Assembly: GCA_003151625.1 (NCBI GenBank)
Contig: PLYC01000010.1
Coordinates: forward strand, 68,283-115,728
DNA: 47,446 nucleotides
Direction: 5' to 3'
Source of the DNA: Candidatus Doudnabacteria bacterium
GTDB lineage: Bacteria; Patescibacteriota; Doudnabacteria; UBA920
Made by a program: the position numbers and the translations under genes. The notes under the pieces are model-generated. The model was not told where the DNA came from and did no database searches. It saw only the letters and a program-made list of their open reading frames with translations. This document shows positions 15,641 through 22,590 of the stretch, one piece after another. Within the stretch, counting starts at the first letter, position 1, and the number at the start of each line of letters is the position of its first letter.

Positions 15641-16576
15641 CTATCTTCCCAAAAACTCCAAAATCTCTTTAATAGTCTTGTCTCCCAAACCTCTTAAATT
15701 GGAAATTTGGTCTGTGGTTTGGGCTTTTAGCGCCGCCATTGTGGTAACACCGTTTTTTACCAGCGCGTTCTTGGCGCGGGTGGAAAGCGCGGAGCTCTGA
15801 ATTTCATTTTCGCCAACCGGCTCCATGGCCGCCGTTTCCGTACTAACTTCCGGTAAGCTTTCAGCCGCAACAGGGCTTTCTATTTTGGTGAAATCTTCGG
15901 AAAACATCATGGTAAAGTGATCCACCAGAATATGAGAGGCAATATCCATAGCTTCTTTGCCGGTTAATCCGCCGTCGGTTTCCATAACAATTTCCAGTTT
16001 ATCAAAGTTGGTAAGCTGTCCGACACGAACATTGGAAACGTCGAAGTGAACGGACTTTACCGGAGTATAAATGGCGTCTATAGCCATAACTCCTACTTCC
16101 TGTTTTTGATTCTCTCTGGCTTCCACCGGGACGTATCCTCTGCCCTGCTCAACCGTAAGTTCCATATCTAATTCAGAATTTTTGTTGTCCAAAGTGGCAA
16201 TATGCAAATCTTTATTTATAACCTGTACCTGGTCTGTTTCTTTAATGTCGGCGGCGGTAACAACTTTTTCGCCTTTTACTTTTAAATTGACCTTAACCGG
16301 TTCATTACTAAAGGATTTCAGGCGCAGGAGTTTTAAATTCAAAATTATTTGGATGACATCTTCCTTAACATTCGGGATGGTGGAAAATTCATGGTCGGCA
16401 AACTTAATTTTAACCGCGGTAACCGCGGCACCAGGCATGGAAGAAAGCAGAACCCTGCGCATGGCGTTCCCAATAGTAACACCATAACCGGGATAAAGCG
16501 GCTCTAAAACCAAACTATATTTATTGTCGCCCAAATCCGTAACCTGGGCATGATTTGGCAAAGATAATGCTTCCAT
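15641..16576 (-). CDS. rpoA: DNA-directed RNA polymerase subunit alpha
   Basis: A 311-residue alpha subunit, the assembly scaffold of RNA polymerase. The N-terminal dimerisation domain has FSLVLEPLYPGYGVTIGNAM-like text (here YSLVLEPLYPGYGVTIGNAM, about 18-37) and RRVLLSSMPGAAVTAVKI. EQGRGYVPVEARE (about 148-160) is also standard. A flexible acidic linker (about 232-262) leads to the C-terminal domain, AKNALVKNGVTTMAALKAQT and NLRGLGDKTIKEILEFLG, which binds UP elements and activators. ATG 16576 is preceded by GGAGG at a 9-nt spacing; the frame five codons longer uses a TTG inside that Shine-Dalgarno and is rejected. Length is close to that of E. coli (329). Confidence 0.97.
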   Translation of the reverse strand: MEALSLPNHAQVTDLGDNKYSLVLEPLYPGYGVTIGNAMRRVLLSSMPGAAVTAVKIKFADHEFSTIPNVKEDVIQIILNLKLLRLKSFSNEPVKVNLKVKGEKVVTAADIKETDQVQVINKDLHIATLDNKNSELDMELTVEQGRGYVPVEARENQKQEVGVMAIDAIYTPVKSVHFDVSNVRVGQLTNFDKLEIVMETDGGLTGKEAMDIASHILVDHFTMMFSEDFTKIESPVAAESLPEVSTETAAMEPVGENEIQSSALSTRAKNALVKNGVTTMAALKAQTTDQISNLRGLGDKTIKEILEFLGR

Positions 16577-16732
16577 AATGTAAACCTCCAAAAGTTAAAT
16601 TCGAAATCCGAATCCCGAAATTCGAAACAAATAATAATATTTAATTTTTAATATTCAAACCAGTGGTTTTGAATTTAATATTTATTATTTAATTATCTTA
16701 GTATTTCGAGTTTAGTGCTTCGTATTTATCTG
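16577..16732. repeat. Spacer with inverted TTCGAAATCCG-type words
   Basis: AAATTCGAAATCCGAATCCC and CGAAATTCGAAAC face GTATTTCGAGTTTAGTGCTT and CGTATTT at the other end, with AATATTTAATTTTTAATATT between. These are palindromic words of a family found only here in the window. It also contains the rpoA ribosome site. Confidence 0.6.
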
Positions 16733-17341
16733 CTAAGTTCGGCTATAATGCTCAACTATTAACTGGGTGTTAATCTCATTACCCAAACCCTCTATTACCG
16801 GGCTGCTTAAAACTTTGCCCGACATTTCGGCGGGGTTTAAAGAAACCCAATCCAGAGTCTGGAAATTCTTTAACTTGTCCTTGATTTTTTCCATATAGGC
16901 CTTTTTCTGTTTGCCTTTTTTTACGGTAACCGTATCGCCTACTTTGGTTTGGTACGAAGCAATATCCACTTTCTTTCCGTTGACTTCAAAAAACCCGTGG
17001 TTAACCAATTGTCTGGCCTGGGCTCTTGTTTCGGCAAAACCTAAACGGTAAACAATGTTGTCCAAGCGCATTTCCAAAAGTTTAAGCAGGTTATCGCCGG
17101 TTACTCCGGTTTGCCTTAAGGCGCGATTAAAATAAATTTCAAACTGGCGTTCCATAATGCCGTAGGAAATTTTGGCTTTTTGCTTTTCGCGCAATTGCGT
17201 GCCGTATTCGCTAAGTCTGGAGCGGCTTTGGCCGTGCTGTCCCGGCGCAAAATTGCGCTTTTGCAAAATTTTAGCATCTTTGGCTGTAAAAGCCATGCCT
17301 AAACGTCTTGCTTTTTTAACTTTTGGTCCTGTATATCTCAT
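16733..17341 (-). CDS. rpsD: 30S ribosomal protein S4
   Basis: A 202-residue S4, an early 16S rRNA binder. MRYTGPKVKKARRLG, NFAPGQHGQSRSRLSEYGTQ (about 30-49) and the S4 RNA-binding domain MRLDNIVYRLGFAETRAQAR (about 91-110) with QLVNHGFFEVNGKKVDI (about 111-127) are all present. The N-terminus has no zinc-binding cysteines, so it is the zinc-free type. Order rpsK-rpsD-rpoA follows the alpha operon. Length is near the usual 200-208. Confidence 0.97.
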   Translation of the reverse strand: MRYTGPKVKKARRLGMAFTAKDAKILQKRNFAPGQHGQSRSRLSEYGTQLREKQKAKISYGIMERQFEIYFNRALRQTGVTGDNLLKLLEMRLDNIVYRLGFAETRAQARQLVNHGFFEVNGKKVDIASYQTKVGDTVTVKKGKQKKAYMEKIKDKLKNFQTLDWVSLNPAEMSGKVLSSPVIEGLGNEINTQLIVEHYSRT

Positions 17342-17426
17342 ATAAAACTAGTTTTCACGAATTATAAACTAATTTTCACGAATATTTGTGTTCATTAGTC
17401 TAATATTCGTGTTAATTTGTGCCGCG

Positions 17427-17894
17427 TTAGACACGGCGCGGTTTCTTTGGCCTGACGCCGCCGTGCGGAATTGGAGTCTGATCTTTAATGGAAAGGATGT
17501 TTAATCCGCTTCCTTGAAGCGCTCTGACAGCCGATTCGCGTCCGGAACCAATACCTTTGATAAATACGTCTATTTCAACCAAGCCACGCTCTTTTAGCCT
17601 AAACAGCACATCTTCCATAGTTCTTTGCCCGGCGTAAGGTGTGGACTTTTTGGAGCCCTTAAAACCAATTTTTCCGGCGCTGCACCAAATTATAACGTTC
17701 CCGGTTAAATCCGTGACCGAAACAATGGTGTTGTTGTAGCTGGAATTGATAAAAATTTTCCCTTTGGTAACCTTTACCTTGCTGCGCTTTTTCTTGCTGG
17801 TCTTGATCTTTGCGGACATATCAGCAACCGGCTCAGCGGTCTGGGCAGTGGGCTCAATAGCGGGCGATTCAGTTTTGGTGATTTCTTCTGGCAT
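17427..17894 (-). CDS. rpsK: 30S ribosomal protein S11 with acidic N-terminal extension
   Basis: A 155-residue S11, about 25 residues longer than usual. Residues 1-25 are Glu-, Thr- and Pro-rich; a second in-frame ATG (17819, MSAKIKTSKKKRS) would give the standard length, so the true start is uncertain. The body reads GKIFINSSYNNTIVSVTDLT (about 44-63), GNVIIWCSAGKIGFKGSKKS (about 64-83) and the end IKDQTPIPHGGVRPKKPRRV, all diagnostic of S11, which lines the platform of the small subunit. No Shine-Dalgarno is clear before either start. It is co-transcribed between rpsM and rpsD. Confidence 0.96.
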   Translation of the reverse strand: MPEEITKTESPAIEPTAQTAEPVADMSAKIKTSKKKRSKVKVTKGKIFINSSYNNTIVSVTDLTGNVIIWCSAGKIGFKGSKKSTPYAGQRTMEDVLFRLKERGLVEIDVFIKGIGSGRESAVRALQGSGLNILSIKDQTPIPHGGVRPKKPRRV

Positions 17895-18001
17895 ATATCG
17901 CTGAATGATGCGGAACTTAACGCGGAATGTCGCGGAAAGCGATGCATCGATTGTGTTAATTTTCTGCGTAGTTCCGCGTTAGATTCCACGTTTTTCCGCG
18001 T
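17895..18001. repeat. Spacer with GCGGAA/TTCCGC words
   Basis: GATGCGGAACTTAACGCGGA, ATGTCGCGGAAAGCG and the opposed TGCGTAGTTCCGCGTTAGAT and TTTTTCCGCG form an inverted set around TCGATGCATCGA-like bases (CGATGCATCG at 17940-17949, a perfect palindrome). No gene. Confidence 0.65.
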
Positions 18002-18391
18002 TTATGTTTTCTCCGATGCGTTCTTGCGCCCGCTGCCGGCTGTCTTTCTGACGTTGCCTCTGCGGGTACGGGAATTGGTTTTAGTCCTTTGGCCGCGAAC
18101 CGGAAGGCCTCGAATGTGCCTAATGCCGCGGTAAGAGCCAATTTCTTTTAACCGTTTCACGTTCAGTAAAACTTGCTGGCGCAATTCACCTTCAACTTTA
18201 AAACTTTTTTCAACATATTCGCGTATTCGGTTGAGCTCCGGTTCGGTTAAATCTTTTGTTCTTTTGTTCGGGTCAACGCTGGTAGCGGCTAAAATCTTTT
18301 TGGATAAAGTTAAACCCACGCCGTAAATATACGGCAATGCGGCTTCGATTCTTTTTTCGTTTGGAATATTAATTCCGGCAATTCTGGCCAT
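18002..18391 (-). CDS. rpsM: 30S ribosomal protein S13
   Basis: A 129-residue S13 in the head of the small subunit, contacting P-site tRNA and L5. [20 protein letters not shown] (about 2-21), [16 protein letters not shown], and the helix-two-turn-helix text [20 protein letters not shown] (about 87-106) are conserved, as is the basic tail [15 protein letters not shown]. The ATG start gives the family N-terminus directly. It follows rpmJ, the usual order infA-rpmJ-rpsM-rpsK. Confidence 0.97.
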   Translation of the reverse strand: MARIAGINIPNEKRIEAALPYIYGVGLTLSKKILAATSVDPNKRTKDLTEPELNRIREYVEKSFKVEGELRQQVLLNVKRLKEIGSYRGIRHIRGLPVRGQRTKTNSRTRRGNVRKTAGSGRKNASEKT

Positions 18392-18502
18392 AAAATAATT
18401 AAGTAAAATTAAGTAAAATTTTTAATTAAATAAAATTGGACTGCAACCGCATTTCAATTTTATTTAATTTTACTTAATTCTGGTCAATTTTATTTAATAA
18501 TT

Positions 18503-18616
18503 CTATCCTTGTCTCTGCTTGTGTTTGGGAATTGAGCAAATAATATAGACCCGTCCAAATCTTTTGACGACTTTGCATTTCTTGCACATGGGTTTTACGC
18601 TTGCTCTTACTTTCAT
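18503..18616 (-). CDS. rpmJ: 50S ribosomal protein L36
   Basis: A 37-residue L36, short enough to be missed by simple gene finders. It reads [20 protein letters not shown] and [17 protein letters not shown]. The zinc ligands C, C, C and H (C11, C14, C27, H32) are all present, so this is the zinc-binding form. L36 stabilises 23S rRNA near the base of the L7/L12 stalk. It lies between infA and rpsM, exactly as in the standard operon. The last gene spacer before rpsM carries the TTAAGTAAAATT word family. Confidence 0.96.
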   Translation of the reverse strand: MKVRASVKPMCKKCKVVKRFGRVYIICSIPKHKQRQG

Positions 18617-18705
18617 ATAATATCAACTAATTAACACGGATTAATAACAAATGGACACGAATCTGTGTTAATTCGTCTGCAGTCGATCCGTGTTTATTTG
18701 TGTAC
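18617..18705. repeat. Spacer words TTCGTGTTAATT between infA and rpmJ
   Basis: TTAACACGGATTAATAAC and GGACACGAATC oppose CTGTGTTAATTCGTC and GATCCGTGTTTATTTGTG, giving an imperfect long hairpin around 18636-18700. Same family as at 15113-15197. Confidence 0.7.
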
Positions 18706-18960
18706 TTAACGCATTCTCCTGGTTATCCTGCCTTTTGTTAAATCGTACGGAGTCATTTCTATTACTACTCTGTCGCCCGGCATAACTTTTATCATATTAA
18801 CCCGCATTTTTCCGGCTAAATGACCAATAACAGTCTGCCCGCTGTCCAACTGGACGCGAAAAATAGCATTGGGCAAATTTTCAACGACTTTGCCCTCAAG
18901 CTCGATGACTTCCTTTTTATTTGTACCAGACTTCCCTAAGTCCTGCGATCTGTTTGCCAA
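18706..18960 (-). CDS. infA: Translation initiation factor IF-1
   Basis: IF-1 binds the A site of the 30S subunit during initiation. The S1-like OB fold reads [40 protein letters not shown] and [20 protein letters not shown], full-length and normal. The start is uncertain. The frame is open to a TTG at 19017, but the DNA for residues 1-10 of that version is a consensus promoter (TTGACA, 17 nt, TAAAAT), so translation must begin later. TTG 18960 is the next usable codon and gives 84 residues with about 12 extra before the family start. There is no ATG in frame before the body. First gene of the ribosomal operon portion seen here. Confidence 0.9.
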   Translation of the reverse strand: MANRSQDLGKSGTNKKEVIELEGKVVENLPNAIFRVQLDSGQTVIGHLAGKMRVNMIKVMPGDRVVIEMTPYDLTKGRITRRMR

Positions 18961-18988
18961 ACTCTTTATATTTAAATTATCTTTGTCA

Positions 18989-19017
18989 ATTTTAACAAAG
19001 ACCGGGGCTTTTGTCAA
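18989..19017 (-). promoter_or_regulatory. Consensus promoter of the infA-rpmJ-rpsM operon
   Basis: On the minus strand TTGACA (19012-19017), 17-nt spacer, TAAAAT (18989-18994). It would drive infA and all genes down to the terminator at 14068. Confidence 0.8.
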
Positions 19018-19046
19018 TTAAATATCTGATAAAAATTAAAAATCAC

Positions 19047-19073
19047 TAAAAGTCCCTTAAATAAGAGGTTTTT
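19047..19073 (-). terminator. Imperfect terminator upstream of infA
   Basis: On the minus strand AAAAACCTCTTA pairs with TAAGGGACTTTT around a short loop, with two mismatches. It would end transcription of the 567-residue gene before the infA promoter. A second hairpin, GCCAGT/ACTGGC, lies at about 19089-19105. The remaining spacer has no gene I can support. Confidence 0.45.
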
Positions 19074-19179
19074 AATGATGTTGCGCCAGTTTGGTACTGG
19101 CATCCCATAATTTTAATTCTAACGATTCCAAATCTGCCAGTTACCCATTTTTTTGATTTTTAGGAATAGTTTGACAGAC

Positions 19180-20883
19180 TTACGGGGTACTAGTGCTAAT
19201 TTGGATTTTGCTGGCAAAAAATGGGAAATACTTTTGCCAAGAGGGCGCCAAAGTAATGTCCACCCTGTCTATCTCGGCTTTAGATCTTAAAATTTCGTTG
19301 ACTTGCGACTGGCTCTTGCCCACCAGCTCGGGAGCAATATTATGCAAATCCACATTATAGACCGCCTGCCCCTCAAAATGGACTTCCAAAACCGCTAAGC
19401 CATTATTTATATCCAAAGTTTTAACCTTATAAACGGTTTGGTCGGGATTGCTCTGCTCTAAAGTTTTATTGGAATCAAGGGATTGACTTATTCTTTGGAA
19501 AATAATGTTAGTTAAATCCTTCTTGTTAAAAGATACCCCGGTGATAACTGTTTTTAGAGTTGCCGTAAAACTTGGGGTTTGCGCCAAAACCGGATTATCG
19601 GAGGTAAACTGCGGCGGACTTTCTACATATGCCCCATCCGCCAAAACAGCTCCGCTTGCGCCCAGCTTGTCCGAAACCTGTTTTAAAGCTTCGTCTTCCA
19701 GCTTGGTTTTTGCGGTATCTAAGTCATCTTGGGAAATTATGGAAAGATATCTGGTGGTGCCGCCGGTAATTTCCGTATCGCTTTTCGCGTACAAAAGCAG
19801 CGGACGGCTGCCAAAAACCTGGTTGCTTATTTCTAGGCGCGTACCTTGCGGGAGATTGGAATCTTCACCGCCGGTAGTGGCAATAATATCTACTGAATCG
19901 CCCAGTGAGTTTACATCAACTTCCTTAGTCCTGGCATTGGAATAGAGCGTTGGCTTTAAATCCATCACATCGTTTACCAAATTATATGTTTTACCGCCTA
20001 CACTTAGCACGGTTGTTAAAGCTTTTAAGTTTATTGGCAACTTGGTAAAATTATAAATTTTTACCGTTCCCGTGGCCTTATTGCCGACCTGATTTTTTCC
20101 CTGACTTTGAAATTTGTCAGTAGCCATTACGGTTTCGTTAACTGCGGTTCCTGGCATTACAAGCTTAACCGGATCTAAATCTTTCGCGTTGACGCTTACA
20201 CTGATTTCCATATCCCGAGCAACGGGTTGAATTTTTGGATAAACAACTATCGTGGCCTTTGGCAAAACCACAAAAGCCAATAATAATACTAAAATTAGCG
20301 AAACAGCCACAATTCCCGTGATAATTTTTCTGTTGTGGGATTTTTCGGGCTCTTGTTGATTATTTTGTTTAATGTCGGCCGTTTTGGGAAAAAGAGTTTC
20401 TATGACTTCCATTTTTGGCTCCCAAACCTTTACTGCCGGGGGGTGATGCGGGGCAGGCTGACTGCCTAAACCTAAAATTTTTGCCGGGACGATTTTTTGC
20501 ACTATATTTTTTAGTCCCGAGGCGGCATCGGCCAACGGACCGCTTGCGGGCTCCGGAGCCGGCTTCTGGGCAATGGCCGGGGCACGGGTTGGAAAAGTGA
20601 CATCGGAAAAAGCTTTGGGGGATCCGGCTTTAGGCAAATACTTTAACTCAAATCCGGCTTCTTGCGCAAAAGCCTGGCCGCGTTCATCCATAGTCAAAAT
20701 AAAAACTTCCTTGCCCAAAAGGTCAACTTGTTTTTTTAACAATCTTAAATTTATGCTATCGCTGAATAAAAAACAGCGTTTTGGACAAACCAAAACTACC
20801 TGGCTGGAACTTTGGTGTTTAAGCCGAATTACAACTTTGGAAACATCGTCGTCTAAATTTATATAAACGCTCGGGATGGACAT
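19180..20883 (-). CDS. Single-pass membrane protein with large outside region
   Basis: A 567-residue protein of a type common in Patescibacteria; I recall such proteins being labelled baseplate J-like, but no phage genes are near. Residues 1-85 form a soluble cytoplasmic alpha/beta domain (VYINLDDDVSKVVIRLKHQS, LVCPKRCFLFSDSINLRLLK, EVFILTMDERGQAFAQEAGF). A Pro/Ala-rich linker follows (about 86-185). One membrane helix, IITGIVAVSLILVLLLAFVV (about 186-205), leads to an outside region of about 360 residues rich in strands. This includes TGTVKIYNFTKLPINLKALT and the end LTVxI-like IDRVDITLAPSWQKYFPFF. Domain order suggests an inside sensor or binding domain coupled to an outside one. It is transcribed alone after the pgi spacer. 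Function unknown. Confidence 0.8.
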   Translation of the reverse strand: MSIPSVYINLDDDVSKVVIRLKHQSSSQVVLVCPKRCFLFSDSINLRLLKKQVDLLGKEVFILTMDERGQAFAQEAGFELKYLPKAGSPKAFSDVTFPTRAPAIAQKPAPEPASGPLADAASGLKNIVQKIVPAKILGLGSQPAPHHPPAVKVWEPKMEVIETLFPKTADIKQNNQQEPEKSHNRKIITGIVAVSLILVLLLAFVVLPKATIVVYPKIQPVARDMEISVSVNAKDLDPVKLVMPGTAVNETVMATDKFQSQGKNQVGNKATGTVKIYNFTKLPINLKALTTVLSVGGKTYNLVNDVMDLKPTLYSNARTKEVDVNSLGDSVDIIATTGGEDSNLPQGTRLEISNQVFGSRPLLLYAKSDTEITGGTTRYLSIISQDDLDTAKTKLEDEALKQVSDKLGASGAVLADGAYVESPPQFTSDNPVLAQTPSFTATLKTVITGVSFNKKDLTNIIFQRISQSLDSNKTLEQSNPDQTVYKVKTLDINNGLAVLEVHFEGQAVYNVDLHNIAPELVGKSQSQVNEILRSKAEIDRVDITLAPSWQKYFPFFASKIQISTSTP

Positions 20884-20987
20884 TAAGAGGAATTAGGAAT
20901 TAGGAATTAGGAATTAGGCAAATCCTAATTCATACTTCGTACTTCCTGATTCAAATCCATTGTAATACTAAGGGTTTTTGCCGTCAA
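20884..20987. repeat. Tandem GGAATTA words and inverse
   Basis: Five head-to-tail copies of a 7-nt unit GGAATTA at 20888-20917 face AATCCTAATTC and TACTTCGTACTTCCTGATTC. Such word arrays are spacer-specific. No gene or CRISPR structure. Confidence 0.75.
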
Positions 20988-22154
20988 TTACAAAAGCCCC
21001 TTGTATCCCAACCTTTTATCAAAACTGATTTTTTTGCTGTTTTCCACCTGGGGCTGGTTAAACGGGTCAACATTGCGTAAAACCGATGAGTACACGGCAT
21101 AAAGCTGCCAAAAGGCTAAGAGCTGACCAATCTCATCCGCGTTAAAGCCGGCAATTGATAAATGAGCAACTGGGATACCGGAAATGCGGGCATCTTCCAG
21201 TGTCCCCATAAGTTCAAAACCCAAAGACTTCTCCAAAGGAATTTTGTTGATATCAAACAAAGCATGGCCTTTCATCTGTACACTGTGTACCGATGCGGGA
21301 TAGGAATTCATTGTAGGGTGTAAAAAAGTCTCACTTCCGGTAAAAATTCCACAGATATTTTTTGGCCCACCAAAAAATCTTTGATTGGTGTGATGTTGGG
21401 ATTCCGGCGCCTCGTGAGCAAAATAAGTCTGCCCCTGGCCGTTCTTGCCGAAAGATTCGTGGCACAACTGAACCACCAAACTGCTTAAGGGAAAAAGGTT
21501 GCGGGAATAAAAAGGCATAAAGACATCCACGTATCCTTTTTGTTCAAGCTGATAAAAAACTGACGCCAACTTCCAAGCTAAATTGTCTTTTTGGTACAAA
21601 TCGTAAAATACTTGCGCACCCTGATAAAGCGCTTTAACATCTATGCCAAATAATGCTATGGGCAATAATCCCGGTTCGCTAAAACTATTAAACCTCCCGC
21701 CAATTGGGGGATGTAAAACAATTTCTGCTTTTAATTTTTCCCCAATGGCCCGCAGGGTGCTTGACTTCCCCGTAATGAGCAAAAGCGGATAGTCAATAAA
21801 CTGCATTAACGATTCAATCTGTGTAGTGGTCTCGCCTGACTTGCTAATTCCAATAACTAAAGTGTCTTCGGGCTTTAAAGTCTGTTTAAGTTTATAAATA
21901 TAGTCCGGATCAACGGTGCTTAAAAAGTAAGCTTTTTTTTTGGATTGATACTCAAGCGGATAATACGTAGACAACACGCAATTTAAAGCCCCGCCATTGG
22001 CAATAACCAAAATATTTTTATATTTTTCATATTTTTTGCCTAATTTTGACATTAATTCAAAATCCGGTACATACTTAACAAACTCCGGCGTCTCCGGAAG
22101 TTTTACACTTTCCATTTCGTTTGGCTTTGGGCAGTTGTAAAATTCTAGTTTCAT
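20988..22154 (-). CDS. pgi: Glucose-6-phosphate isomerase
   Basis: A 388-residue enzyme of the SIS-fold phosphoglucose isomerase family, converting glucose-6-phosphate and fructose-6-phosphate. The first SIS domain has VIGISKSGETTTQIESLMQF (about 99-118), the sugar-phosphate loop, and GGRFNSFSEPGLLPIALFGI (about 152-171) is the PGI signature 1 region (GGRFS). SQHHTNQRFFGGPKN (about 258-272) supplies the His that opens the sugar ring, and YSSVLRNVDPFNQPQVENSK (about 353-372) is PGI signature 2. It is shorter than the E. coli enzyme (549) and near the compact bacterial form. It feeds both glycolysis and the nucleotide-sugar supply for the neighbouring glycan genes. Its spacer to the next gene carries CGCAGATC/GATCTGC words. 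Confidence 0.9.
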   Translation of the reverse strand: MKLEFYNCPKPNEMESVKLPETPEFVKYVPDFELMSKLGKKYEKYKNILVIANGGALNCVLSTYYPLEYQSKKKAYFLSTVDPDYIYKLKQTLKPEDTLVIGISKSGETTTQIESLMQFIDYPLLLITGKSSTLRAIGEKLKAEIVLHPPIGGRFNSFSEPGLLPIALFGIDVKALYQGAQVFYDLYQKDNLAWKLASVFYQLEQKGYVDVFMPFYSRNLFPLSSLVVQLCHESFGKNGQGQTYFAHEAPESQHHTNQRFFGGPKNICGIFTGSETFLHPTMNSYPASVHSVQMKGHALFDINKIPLEKSLGFELMGTLEDARISGIPVAHLSIAGFNADEIGQLLAFWQLYAVYSSVLRNVDPFNQPQVENSKKISFDKRLGYKGLL

Positions 22155-22215
22155 ATATACCGCAGATCCAAACAGGATCTGCTACGCGGATGTTAACGCT
22201 GAGCTATAACCAATA

Positions 22216-22584
22216 TTATTCATGATAAAATCCTTTTTGTCCAAAAGTATCATTAAAAAACTTAAAAAGGTCGTCTATTTCTTGTTTTGTTGACATTTTA
22301 TTTTCAGGGTTTATTGCATCTAATTTTGAAATCAGCTCATCTAGGTTTTCCAGAGTTATTGGCGGAACTTCTTTATATCTACCCCACATTATATTCTGTT
22401 TTAACTGTTTTATGGGAGGAACAAAAGAATCTACCAGTTTTCTCCATTGACTGGGTTGGGTAAAATAGTCAAGATTACCTCTAGCGGCTCCGATAAAACT
22501 GTTAAAATTATGACGCAATGGACCATTAGCATCGGCGCCAATATCTTCGGAGTAAACATCAATTCGCTCTTCGTGATTTTGCAT
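22216..22584 (-). CDS. Unknown 122-residue protein between pgi and alaS
   Basis: Not recognised. The product is soluble, acidic-to-neutral and mostly helical, with WxxxxDxFxPPI-like text QWRKLVDSFVPPIKQLKQNI (about 46-65) and a charged tail (MSTKQEIDDLFKFFNDTFGQ, about 96-115). No signal peptide, membrane segment or cysteine motif. It starts 6 nt after the alaS stop, on the same strand, so it is in the alaS transcript. Codon use matches its neighbours. Confidence 0.7.
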   Translation of the reverse strand: MQNHEERIDVYSEDIGADANGPLRHNFNSFIGAARGNLDYFTQPSQWRKLVDSFVPPIKQLKQNIMWGRYKEVPPITLENLDELISKLDAINPENKMSTKQEIDDLFKFFNDTFGQKGFYHE

Positions 22585-22590
22585 ATTAAA

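Noticed and set aside
19083-19150. Coding-like stretch LESLELKLWDASTKLAQHH between infA and the 567-residue gene
   Set aside because: Only about 20 codons, no ribosome site, no promoter and no recognisable family; most likely chance or a decayed remnant.
20888-20955. Possible CRISPR array of GGAATTA units
   Set aside because: Units are 7 nt with no spacers between them and there are no cas genes in the window; it is a simple tandem repeat.
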